Positions 8,268 to 14,690 of a stretch of 64,000 bases of DNA are shown here, in pieces. The notes beneath the pieces are model-generated. The model saw nothing but the letters and a program-made list of their open reading frames with translations, did not search any database and was not told where the DNA came from. Position 1 is the stretch's first letter. Each line of letters opens with the position of its first letter. This DNA is from Methylocystis echinoides (GTDB lineage Bacteria; Pseudomonadota; Alphaproteobacteria; Rhizobiales; Beijerinckiaceae). The position numbers and the translations under genes are program-made. The DNA lies in contig NZ_CP156084.1 of the NCBI RefSeq assembly GCF_040687965.1, positions 1,254,501 through 1,318,500 of the forward strand, read 5' to 3'.

Positions 8268-8706
8268 GGCGCTCCAAGGGCTTCTCCAAACCATGCGCGG
8301 GGAGACAGCCAAAAAGACGGCCGGAACGGGCGGAACGTCGGAACTGGGGCCGTTCCAACCTTCCGTTCCAACACGTTCCAACAAAAAGTTCCAACATTTG
8401 GCCTCGGAAAACCCTAACAATTTCAATGACGTTCCAACAGTTCCAACAGTTCCAACACACTATGTAAGGGGTAAAACGGAAGCAGCAAAAATCGAGGCTT
8501 TCGCGTCGGAACTAGCGTCGGAACGCGGTCGGAACGGGCCGGCGCAAACCGACCCGGTGATGAGTCGCAAAGTTTGCGACTCCACCACGGGCTGGTGGGA
8601 TGAACCGGTGGAGGGATGGCCTCACAGCCTGACCATTCGAAACCTTGCGACCGGCAAGGAGACGATCATCGACTTGCGCCGCGTCCCGGCGGAGGGTGAG
8701 GCGTGA
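8257..8706 (+). CDS. Hypothetical protein spanning iteron-like repeats
   Basis: The ATG at 8257 overlaps the end of the primase gene, and the frame runs 149 codons into a GTGA overlap with the next gene. Residues 35-67 are low-complexity and encoded by repeated GTTCCAAC units (PTVPTVPT). The C-terminal 45 residues look like ordinary protein (GWPHSLTIRNLATGKETII). No family is recognised. The gene may tolerate DNA repeats whose real function is in replication. Confidence 0.55.
   Translation: MRAEALQGLLQTMRGETAKKTAGTGGTSELGPFQPSVPTRSNKKFQHLASENPNNFNDVPTVPTVPTHYVRGKTEAAKIEAFASELASERGRNGPAQTDPVMSRKVCDSTTGWWDEPVEGWPHSLTIRNLATGKETIIDLRRVPAEGEA
8352..8456. repeat. Seven GTTCCAAC iterons, candidate replication origin
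   Basis: Exact gttccaac copies start at 8352, 8365, 8375, 8388, 8431, 8440 and 8449; the last three are tandem with 9-base period. The reverse motif core ggaac appears at 8323, 8332 and 8340 and again past 8508. Iterons immediately downstream of a primase-helicase gene are the arrangement of P4-like origins. Function is inferred. Confidence 0.6.
8562..8582. repeat. Second copy of the tcgcaaagtttgcga palindrome
   Basis: A 21-bp perfect palindrome with 10-bp arms. Its central 19 bases (agtcgcaaagtttgcgact) are identical to those at 3780-3798, 4.8 kb away in the same element. Exact reuse of a palindrome, once between genes and once inside a gene beside the iterons, suggests one DNA-binding protein acts at both. 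Confidence 0.65.
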
Positions 8707-8990
8707 CGATGGAAGATGATGGGACTGACTTCATCCTGAAGCCCTTCGACGCCGCCGAAGCGATCCGCGTGAATGTCGCTGCGCGTCTGGCGGGGGTTGC
8801 GCCCAGGACAATTCAGCACTGGTGTGCCGTGCATCGCATCGGACGCCGCATCGGTGGGGGGCATTGGCGAGTGTCGAGGGTGGCGCTCGCGATGCATCTT
8901 GATGGGGATGAAGAGGCGTTGCGGCTGTATCTGAGCGGCGACCGTGTAAGCGCGCGGGTCGCAGGGTATTTCCGCCGCGCGGGACTATAG
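8703..8990 (+). CDS. Helix-turn-helix DNA-binding protein, excisionase-like
   Basis: This 95-residue protein starts at GTG 8703, which has ggagg seven bases upstream and overlaps the previous stop. It contains VNVAARLAGVAPRTIQHWC and then GRRIGGGHWRVSRVAL, a winged helix of the MerR/excisionase type, followed by a short helical tail. Ending the replication operon, it may be the excision factor or a late regulator. It is the second such protein in the element, after the AlpA-like one. Confidence 0.65.
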   Translation: MTMEDDGTDFILKPFDAAEAIRVNVAARLAGVAPRTIQHWCAVHRIGRRIGGGHWRVSRVALAMHLDGDEEALRLYLSGDRVSARVAGYFRRAGL

Positions 8991-9001
8991 CGGTGTCGGC
9001 T

Positions 9002-9340
9002 TCAGTCTTTCCGGAACGGGCACCAGACCTGAAATATCTCGTGGAAAGAATGTAGCATCTCGAAGGTATTTACGGTCTTGCCGTCCGGAGACTTGGCTGC
9101 GATCTGATCTAGGGCCGGCCCTATTTTGCTGATGGCGTCTCGCTGCACCTCGGCCAAGGCTTCTTCCATGGTCGGCCATGGCTCCATGCCTGAGGGTAAA
9201 CGCCATCCAGGATGCGGATCGTAGACAATCGCACGCACGGCGGAGACTATTATCTGCTTGCCTTGTTCAGATATCTTCCCACCCGTGCAAGACTCCCAGC
9301 TTGTGATCGCTGCGTGAATTTTTTCTGCGATATCGACCAC
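9002..9340 (-). CDS. Hypothetical protein, opposite strand inside the element
   Basis: This 112-residue protein is the only minus-strand gene between the two plus-strand operons. It has plausible globular composition (IAEKIHAAITSWESC, SPDGKTVNTFEMLHSFHEIF) and no known motif. Its stop lies 12 bases beyond the stop of the convergent HTH gene. Its promoter would lie in the 9341-9711 gap. Function unknown; repressor-like motifs are not seen. Confidence 0.6.
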   Translation of the reverse strand: MVDIAEKIHAAITSWESCTGGKISEQGKQIIVSAVRAIVYDPHPGWRLPSGMEPWPTMEEALAEVQRDAISKIGPALDQIAAKSPDGKTVNTFEMLHSFHEIFQVWCPFRKD

Positions 9341-9711
9341 GGAACCCAGCTGTCGGTCTGAGCGGATTTTCGGAGTGCGAACTTACCTGAAGCCCCCAGA
9401 TAAGTCCGCGAGGAAGTCGCAGGAGCACGGCCTAAGCCATTTGAGGGGGAGCCACAACCTATGATGGTGGACCCTACCTGAGCTTTCCTACAACTCGATA
9501 ATAGTAGAACCGCGTGATTGTAGCTTTGTTTCGTGGCTGTGCGGAATTGTCGTGCTATCCGCTGGGCAACTCAGGACAACGCCAGCAATGCGGGCACGGG
9601 CTCGGATGGCTGATCAGCGATCATGTTTCCGTCAATGAAAAACACCGCATAACCCGCAAGGGCCGCAAAAGCGACGTGGCGTCTCGGAGTCCGCGTGCTT
9701 AAGATTCTCAC
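9341..9711. other. 371-base gene-poor stretch with a hairpin
   Basis: No convincing gene is seen; a 62-codon plus frame at 9514 lacks a ribosome site and protein-like composition. A hairpin with nine-base arms and one mismatch lies at 9381-9405 (acttacctg/cagataagt). The stretch separates a minus gene from the plus-strand late-looking operon, so it probably holds divergent promoters. Confidence 0.5.
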
Positions 9712-9927
9712 ATGACGCCGCATGAAGTCGAACAGATTGCGACTGCTTTTGCAGCCATCATGGACGCCGCGTTGTCGTCGCTCGATCCGAGCGGCGCAGC
9801 CCTTCGCGGGGTGGGGTGGCACCTGCGCGAAGGGCTGAAGCTCGCCGAGCAAATGGACGCTGTCGACAGTGACGCCGCCAAGATCGTCCACCACTTCTTG
9901 CAAAACATTGAAAGTGAATCCGAATGA
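9712..9927 (+). CDS. Hypothetical small protein, first of the packaging operon
   Basis: This 71-residue, mostly helical acidic protein (EVEQIATAFAAIMDAAL) ends in an ATGA overlap with the next gene. No clear ribosome site precedes the ATG, so transcription may begin close to it. It is the first gene of the operon that leads to the small terminase. No family is recognised. Confidence 0.55.
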   Translation: MTPHEVEQIATAFAAIMDAALSSLDPSGAALRGVGWHLREGLKLAEQMDAVDSDAAKIVHHFLQNIESESE

Positions 9928-10370
9928 CAGACAGCCCCGCCATTCTCGTCCGCCGTTTTCAATTGGCTGAAAGCCAGCGCGCCGAGTATTTCGCGACGGT
10001 GGAGGAGACCGTAACGCCCGAGGAGGTGCTGAAGCCTGACTTCTGGCGGCATGTGGCAACAACCCTGCGGCCCTATGACCTGATCGATGTCGCTGTCGAT
10101 AGCTGCGATTGGTTCATGCGTTTGCTCGTCGCCGACGCTTGGCATAATGGCGTCCGAGTCATTGAGCTGAGCCGCCATGATATGACGGGTGAAGCCGAAG
10201 AGGCTCAGAGCATCGGCAACGACCTTCGCGTGAAATGGCGCGGCCCGGTGAACAAATGGGCGGTCGTTCGATCGGATGGCGTTATCTTGCGGGCCAACCT
10301 GCCCGACAAGAATATCGCCCTCGAAGCGCTGGCCGCCGCCGTGTCCGACCGCGCCAAGATTGGCTTCTAA
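9924..10370 (+). CDS. Hypothetical phage-related protein
   Basis: This 148-residue protein overlaps both neighbours by a few bases. It has a globular pattern with Trp-rich segments (DVAVDSCDWFMRLLVADAWH, VKWRGPVNKWAVVR). It lies immediately upstream of the small terminase, a position in which uncharacterised phage genes often sit. I recognise no motif and assign no function. Confidence 0.6.
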   Translation: MTDSPAILVRRFQLAESQRAEYFATVEETVTPEEVLKPDFWRHVATTLRPYDLIDVAVDSCDWFMRLLVADAWHNGVRVIELSRHDMTGEAEEAQSIGNDLRVKWRGPVNKWAVVRSDGVILRANLPDKNIALEALAAAVSDRAKIGF

Positions 10371-10849
10371 TGCCGGCTGGACGCCCCAGAATCCGCCCGC
10401 ATCCATTAGATGAGGGTATTGTGGATCGCATCGCAGAGGGGCTCGCTTCCGGTCTGGGTATTCGCAAGGTCTGCGAACCTGAAGACATGCCGACATACCA
10501 ATCCGTCTATGTCGCAATGGCCAGGGACGGCAATTTTGCGAAAGCAATCGCGCGCGCGAGGGAAGCCCAACAGGAGCACGAAGCCGACGCCTGCGTCGAG
10601 ATGGCTGACGAGGCGAACGAGGGCAACTGGCAGGTTGTGAAGCTGCGCATCTGGGCTCGCCAATGGCGTGCGGCGAAACTCGCCCCGAAGAAATACGGCG
10701 AGAAGGTCCAGCAAGAAATCACTGGCAAGGATGGCGGGCCAATTGAGACGAAGGGCGACCAAGCCGTGACGATAGAGACGGCGCGCCGGCTGGCGTTTCT
10801 CCTGGAGCAAGGACGGCGGGCGCTGGAGGGGAAGGGCGAGAAACCATGA
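10370..10849 (+). CDS. Phage small terminase subunit, Sf6-like
   Basis: This 159-residue protein starts at ATG 10370, overlapping the previous TAA. An N-terminal helix-turn-helix (IVDRIAEGLASGLGIRKVC and MPTYQSVYVAM) is followed by REAQQEHEADACVEMADEAN and LRIWARQWRAAKLAPKKYGEK. This is the pattern of Sf6-type small terminases, which form a ring that binds pac DNA and hands it to the large terminase. No large terminase is encoded here. In PICIs a private small terminase redirects a helper phage's packaging motor to the island, and that is the best explanation in this context. Confidence 0.8.
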   Translation: MPAGRPRIRPHPLDEGIVDRIAEGLASGLGIRKVCEPEDMPTYQSVYVAMARDGNFAKAIARAREAQQEHEADACVEMADEANEGNWQVVKLRIWARQWRAAKLAPKKYGEKVQQEITGKDGGPIETKGDQAVTIETARRLAFLLEQGRRALEGKGEKP

Positions 10850-11418
10850 GCGGATTAGAGCCGGCGCTGATGGGCGCTGCGATGGCGACGCAAGCTGGCG
10901 GAACCTTGTTGAGCGCCTTCGGCGAAACGAGCGGCACGAATGACCAAGCGTCGGCTCTAGACGCGCAGCGCTACTTCGACATTCTGACTTCTCAGTATAA
11001 GGCGCGGGCTCTGAATGACGCGGCCAATCAAGCGATGGCAGGCGCGCAGCGTCAGGCGATGGATCGCGTGACCGACAAGAAGCTGGCGCTTTCCAAGGCG
11101 CAGGCGATCAATGCGGCAGGCGGCGGCGGGTCAACGGACGCCTCCTTCGTCAACACGGTTGGGCAGATTGAGCAACAGGGCGAATACAATAAGGCGGTTG
11201 CGCTGTTCGAAGGCGAAACCGAAATGAACCGGCTGAACTATGAGGCGCAGAACGCTCTGATCGAGGGAATGAACGTCGCCAATGCGCGCGGCTATCAAGC
11301 GGATCAAGTGAGGCGGCAGGGCCGGAGAAAGGCCGCTGGGACACTGCTTTCCGGCGCTGGCGAGATTGGCAAATCCTATACGAGATACTCGAATGCGGCA
11401 TGGCGGCAAAATGACTAA
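10846..11418 (+). CDS. Putative internal virion protein, T7 gp14-like
   Basis: The protein has 190 residues, starting in an ATGA overlap with the terminase gene. It has an N-terminal small-residue segment (ALMGAAMATQAGGTLLSAFG) and a long helical Ala/Gln/Glu-rich body. It ends in GRRKAAGTLLSGAGEIGKSY, the layout of podovirus internal core or ejection proteins such as T7 gp14. These form part of the channel through which DNA enters the host. The match is by composition and layout, not by a sharp motif. For a satellite, carrying its own ejection protein would be unusual. Confidence 0.5.
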   Translation: MSGLEPALMGAAMATQAGGTLLSAFGETSGTNDQASALDAQRYFDILTSQYKARALNDAANQAMAGAQRQAMDRVTDKKLALSKAQAINAAGGGGSTDASFVNTVGQIEQQGEYNKAVALFEGETEMNRLNYEAQNALIEGMNVANARGYQADQVRRQGRRKAAGTLLSGAGEIGKSYTRYSNAAWRQND

Positions 11419-11671
11419 GTTACGCAAGGGCCTTTCGAGCCCGTTCGAGACGCCCGAGGCCCGAGAAGCTTTCAAAGAAGCGCTACGGGCGGCTTTCACC
11501 GCCAGCCGGGCTCTAACTGATTCCCTGGAGAGAATGTTGAAGGGCGATGCCGTCGAGCCCATGGGGGCCATCGAAGAAGCGGTGGCTGAGGCTCGGAACG
11601 CTCAGGCGGCATGGGCGCTGTTTGCGCGGCTTTCTGATCCGGCGAGGGGCGAGGGGTCGCGGCTGAATTAA
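11411..11671 (+). CDS. Hypothetical protein, last gene of the packaging operon
   Basis: This 86-residue helical protein starts at ATG 11411, overlapping the previous gene by 8 bases. A longer frame from 11366 would overlap more and is less likely. The sequence is Ala/Glu/Arg-rich (EAREAFKEALRAAFTASRAL) and lacks a recognisable motif. It ends sharing bases with the convergent minus-strand gene. Confidence 0.55.
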   Translation: MTKLRKGLSSPFETPEAREAFKEALRAAFTASRALTDSLERMLKGDAVEPMGAIEEAVAEARNAQAAWALFARLSDPARGEGSRLN

Positions 11672-12459
11672 GGGCCCGCTGGCGGGGGATCACGCCTCGG
11701 AAGCTTCCGACCCAAGTCGTCGGCAAACAGATGACAAGCAAAGGCGATCTCGAAAAACTCGTCGGCTGAAAACGTCACTCGCTCCCCGGCTCGATAGCTT
11801 TTCCGGTAAGAAACCCGTTGGCCAAAAATCGGCACTTGGCCCTGCCCCTCAATTCTTACGCCGGGACGCAAGTCTATCTCTTCTTCCCCGCGCTTATAGA
11901 AACACCGGAGCCGGGGAAATGTCAGGCTGAGATTGCCGTCCTTTGCAATATCGCGTGCACCAACAACGCCACCCCGATGTTCGAGGCAGTTCCTGACATC
12001 CTGTATCGAGCGAAATTCCGCGTCGAAAGCCAGCGGCTCTGTTAACCCCTCATTAACTCGCGCAAGAAGCTGAGGAAAGAGTAGCCTGCCGGCTTCGGTC
12101 TTAACGTCCAAAATCTCTTTTTCTAGTTCGCCACAGGTCATCACTCGCTCGGCTCGGTTGAAAAACGCCAAAAACAAAAACGCTTCCTCAAGCGAGGCGC
12201 GAAGCCCTCTGGCTAAGTCCTGGAATGCTTTGGCGAGCAGCCAGTTGTGATAGGAAGCGCGGCGATCCTCCGACGTTAAATTTGGGCCTGGGAAACGAAA
12301 TCCCAGCGCCGCACTCGCCGGCATTGGCTCGGCCAATTCTCGCCCTGACATGCTCGATAGGCATTCGGCTACGACATGAGCGGCTAGCCGCGCGGCCTCC
12401 TGTGCTGGGGCAACTACTTGGTTGGGGTTTAAAGTCATTTGGACGCGTTCGATCATCAC
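11668..12459 (-). CDS. HEPN-like protein, possible anti-phage cargo
   Basis: This 263-residue protein is convergent with the packaging operon and shares its last four bases. It is mostly helical and contains DVRNCLEHRGGVV, giving R156-x4-H161, the RX4-6H motif of HEPN ribonucleases, which act in abortive infection and toxin systems. The C-terminal third is beta-rich (SLTFPRLRCFYKRGEEEIDL). A single motif is modest evidence, and many HEPN-fold proteins are not nucleases. Its place at the right end, where satellites carry host-benefit genes, supports a defence role. Confidence 0.5.
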   Translation of the reverse strand: MMIERVQMTLNPNQVVAPAQEAARLAAHVVAECLSSMSGRELAEPMPASAALGFRFPGPNLTSEDRRASYHNWLLAKAFQDLARGLRASLEEAFLFLAFFNRAERVMTCGELEKEILDVKTEAGRLLFPQLLARVNEGLTEPLAFDAEFRSIQDVRNCLEHRGGVVGARDIAKDGNLSLTFPRLRCFYKRGEEEIDLRPGVRIEGQGQVPIFGQRVSYRKSYRAGERVTFSADEFFEIAFACHLFADDLGRKLPRRDPPPAGP

Positions 12460-12597
12460 CTCGTTCGCCCCGCCAAAAAGCCTAAGCGGGGCATTCTTTG
12501 TTGGGTCCGCGTCGGCCGCAGATCGATCCGGCTTTCGCCGTTTGGTAAGAATCTGCCAGCAAGGACCGGCGTGGCATTTAAGGTGAAGACGGCGACA

Positions 12598-12864
12598 TCA
12601 GCTGTCATTGCGATTCCGCTTTTCAAAGAACTCAATGAGGCCGGCTGTGACTAAGAGGCCGCAGAAAAAGCCGATCAAGCCGGCCCAGTTTCCTTCCTTC
12701 AGCGTGTATACTTTGCCTAGTTCGTCTATATAGCCGAGCCTTCCACGCATCGCTTCTTCGACGTTTTCCTCGTCAGCTATTACCCCTTGGAAGATTGTCC
12801 CTGGAGAATCGCCAACGAGCCAAGCTCCGATCCAGATAGCCAAAAAGACGCTTAGATAAAGCAC
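12598..12864 (-). CDS. Small two-helix membrane protein
   Basis: The predicted protein has 88 residues with a transmembrane helix at each end (LYLSVFLAIWIGAWLV; NWAGLIGFFCGLLVTAGLIE) and a charged loop of about 40 residues between them. The topology suggests both ends on the same side. No family is recognised. It lies in the cargo end of the element next to the HEPN-like gene; two-helix membrane partners occur in some abortive-infection modules, but a link is speculative. Confidence 0.55.
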   Translation of the reverse strand: MLYLSVFLAIWIGAWLVGDSPGTIFQGVIADEENVEEAMRGRLGYIDELGKVYTLKEGNWAGLIGFFCGLLVTAGLIEFFEKRNRNDS

Positions 12865-12964
12865 TCCTCGCGCCGCCAGAGTTCAAGTTCGACGGGATAG
12901 TCGAGCCATAGGCGAGAAGTCGGGGGCTTAAGCGGGTCGCTGACCGAGGGACTGATTTAACCTC

Positions 12965-12981
12965 GGCGTCAAATTGACGCC
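12965..12981. promoter_or_regulatory. 17-bp perfect palindrome ggcgtcaa-a-ttgacgcc
   Basis: An odd-centred perfect dyad with 8-bp arms lies in the gene-free stretch upstream of the membrane-protein gene. It looks like a regulator binding site, though no partner is identified. Confidence 0.4.
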
Positions 12982-13036
12982 AGTCTGATTGCAGGCGCGT
13001 TGAGACCGGGCCGTCTGCAGCTCACGCTATCGGGAA

Positions 13037-13063
13037 TGCAGCCGCGCAGGTAACGCGGCTGCA
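13037..13063 (-). terminator. Hairpin downstream of the Gly/Trp-rich gene
   Basis: A perfect stem with 10-bp arms (tgcagccgcg / cgcggctgca) and a 7-base loop lies about 50 bases beyond the stop at 13115 on the minus strand. No T-tract follows, so it may be a weak terminator or an mRNA 3' stabiliser. Confidence 0.4.
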
Positions 13064-13114
13064 CCCTTCGCATCGGCCCGAGAGATGTAGCTAGAACCGG
13101 GTCGTGCAAAACGC

Positions 13115-13540
13115 CTAGCAGGGGCAGTTGCACCCGCCGCTATAACCGTAATAGGCGGGGTATGAGTAAGTGGGAGACGCCATTCCGTAAGTGCCGCAGC
13201 CCGCTGAGCCCCAATAGCCAGGATATGCCGAGCCATAATAGCCGTAGCCGCCGTATGGGTAGCCAGCGCCGAGCGCCAAGCCAGTCGCCAAGCCAGCCCC
13301 CAAGCCTAATCCGCCATATCCCCAGTGGCCGTAGCCCCAGCCGGGCCGCGCATATCCCCAATGGCGGCCCCATCCACCATATCCCCAATGACGACCCCAT
13401 CCGCCGCCATATCCAATGTGGCGACCCCATCCGCCGCCCCAACCATAACGGCCCCATGCCGAAGCAGGGGTGGAAACCGACACCGCGCCGGCCAGCATGA
13501 CTGCGGCAAGCGCCGTCGTAAGCATCTTCGAGTTTCTCAT
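13115..13540 (-). CDS. Gly/Trp/Tyr-rich secreted protein, copy 1
   Basis: The protein has 141 residues. A Sec signal (MRNSKMLTTALAAVMLAGAV, cleavage after STPASA) precedes a repetitive mature part built of GGGWGRHWGYGG-like units, then YPYGGYGYYGSAYPGYWGSA and a Cys-rich end GGCNCPC. Such proteins are found in Rhizobiales envelopes without known function. A paralogue lies at 50657-51004. Both genes have an identical 18-base leader 17 bases upstream of the ATG. This copy lies just inside attR, so the mobile element carries what looks like a host gene with its leader. Confidence 0.75.
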   Translation of the reverse strand: MRNSKMLTTALAAVMLAGAVSVSTPASAWGRYGWGGGWGRHIGYGGGWGRHWGYGGWGRHWGYARPGWGYGHWGYGGLGLGAGLATGLALGAGYPYGGYGYYGSAYPGYWGSAGCGTYGMASPTYSYPAYYGYSGGCNCPC

Positions 13541-13557
13541 TGCCGTGTCTCCGGGTG

Positions 13558-13575
13558 CTTGTCTGACAAAGCCCC
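13558..13575 (-). promoter_or_regulatory. Conserved leader element of the Gly/Trp-rich gene
   Basis: The 18-mer ggggctttgtcagacaag (minus strand) ends 17 bases before the start codon. The same 18-mer at the same distance precedes the paralogue at 50657, and similarity extends about 40 bases further upstream. The core ctttgtc-agacaag is a near-palindrome, suggesting an operator or a structured leader. Confidence 0.55.
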
Positions 13576-13929
13576 TCGGCCAACCCGTGCAACGCGAACG
13601 AAATCCCCTTGTTCCGGGCAATCGAAGGCAGCGAGGCGGCCGGGCGCTCGCCCTCGGCCGGAGTCTCTCGCCTTATGACAGCCACTTACGAAAGGGGTGG
13701 AATTATAAAAAGTTGAAACTCAAGCCAAGACGACGGCGCAGACCCTCACTCAGCCTGCGGCTCACGGCCGGACTGGTCGCAATACAGGGCACGACTTGGC
13801 CTCAGCCGCATGGATCGCCTTTCCGGCAGGCCTAGCGAAAAAAATCGTTGGTATCTCTGTTGGTATAAAAATTTTCGGAACGCCATCTACTCGAATTAGA
13901 TCAATACTTTAGACGCGCAATTCGGACGC
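13576..13929. other. Gene-free right end of the element
   Basis: No gene is seen. The stretch contains the promoter region of the Gly/Trp-rich gene and, near 13850, an AT-rich segment carrying the right-arm repeats. It ends at the attachment core. Confidence 0.5.
13847..13866. promoter_or_regulatory. Candidate right-arm integrase sites (GTTGGTAT x2)
   Basis: Two direct copies of gttggtat (13847-13854 and 13859-13866), spaced 12 bases, lie 64 bases inside the right core. They match the copies at 1245 and 1306 near the left end. A pair of direct arm sites on one side is common in tyrosine-recombinase attP sites. Confidence 0.55.
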
Positions 13930-13938
13930 TGGAGAAGT
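13930..13938. repeat. Right attachment site core (attR), TGGAGAAGT
   Basis: Direct repeat of 1137-1145. On the minus strand the porin frame reads into ACTTCTCCA and then continues eight codons of element sequence to a stop. Confidence 0.8.
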
Positions 13939-14515
13939 TCGAATAGCCGCCAGAGACGCCGCCATAGGCGAAGCCGCCCGTGCCGTAGACGAGCAGCGTG
14001 GGCGTGATGAGGAAGCCGGCGCGCCCGCGAACGGTGCCAACCCAGTTGAGGGCGATGCCCGGGTTGCCCCCCGGCGACACCGGAACCAGGTAATTGCCGG
14101 GCGAGGTCGGATCGGGATAGACGATGTAATTCGAGTTGCCGCCAGAGCTCATGCTCGTGCCCTGGATGTCGGTCTCGACGCCGACGACGAAGCTCGAACC
14201 AAGCTGATAATTGTAACCCGCCTGGCCGCCGCCGACGACGCCGCCGGCATTATTGCCGCCGTTGCCATTGCCCGGCAGGAGATGGAGCGAACCGTTCACT
14301 GTCGAGGCGTAGGGCGTCAGCTGGTTCGGATTGACGCTATTGGCGCTCCAGCCGCCGCCAATATTCAGACCGGCGTAAAACCCGGTCCATAACGGCGGAG
14401 GCGGCGGCGGGACATAAACAGGCTCCGCCTTGCGAGACGGCAGATCGGCTGCGAAAGCGCCGCCGACGCTCAAAGTGGCAAGGGAAGCCGCCATCAGCAG
14501 CATAGCTTTTTTCAT
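13930..14515 (-). pseudogene. Outer-membrane porin, 5' fragment of a split gene
   Basis: Starts at ATG 14515 with a Sec signal (MKKAMLLMAASLATLSVGGA, cleavage near FAADLPSRK). The Omp25/31 hallmark follows: PPPPPPLWTGFYAGLNIGGG. It continues through barrel strands (GTVRGRAGFLITPTLLVYGT) to the attR core at SNFS. Element sequence then adds a few codons and a stop. The missing last quarter lies at 910-1145. As it stands the protein lacks its C-terminal strand, needed for BAM assembly, so it is presumably non-functional until the element excises. An in-frame upstream ATG at 14548 lacks signal-peptide character. Confidence 0.9.
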
Positions 14516-14690
14516 ACTTAATCCTCTGTCAACGGTAGGCGAACGCACAGCTTCCGTGCGCCGCCTTAAAGCTAAGCTCTAGCCATTGACTTGACGTTGA
14601 CAGATCACGCCACGGAACCCTCCAAACCCGTCAAGGAGACAGCTCGTCTTCTGATTTGGCCTTTGGCGTGGCAATCATGCCACAGTGCCC

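Larger units (their letters stand above)
1137..13938. mobile_element. 12.8-kb PICI/P4-like phage-satellite element inserted in a porin gene
   Basis: The element is bounded by 9-bp direct repeats within a porin gene. It encodes a P4-type integrase, an AlpA-like regulator, a primase-like zinc protein, a TOPRIM/DUF927 primase-helicase, HTH proteins, a small terminase subunit and a putative internal virion protein. No large terminase, portal, major capsid, tail or lysis gene is visible. Integrase, AlpA, primase and a small terminase without structural genes is the known layout of phage-inducible chromosomal islands in Gram-negative bacteria. A decayed prophage is the main alternative, but the reading frames are intact and tightly overlapping, which argues for a functional compact element. 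Confidence 0.75.

Noticed and set aside
8352-8456. Possible CRISPR array
   Set aside because: Repeat units are 8-9 bases with 0-35 base gaps, far too short, and no cas gene is near.
8188-8460. Minus-strand frame with CWNCWNCWN
   Set aside because: It is the reverse reading of the GTTCCAAC iterons, not a peptide gene.
9514-9702. 62-codon plus-strand frame in the element's central gap
   Set aside because: No ribosome site, no helix or domain pattern, and no overlap with neighbours, unlike the real small genes of the element.
1137-13938. Complete prophage
   Set aside because: No large terminase, portal, capsid, tail or lysis gene is visible in the 12.8 kb, and the interval is filled with other intact small genes.
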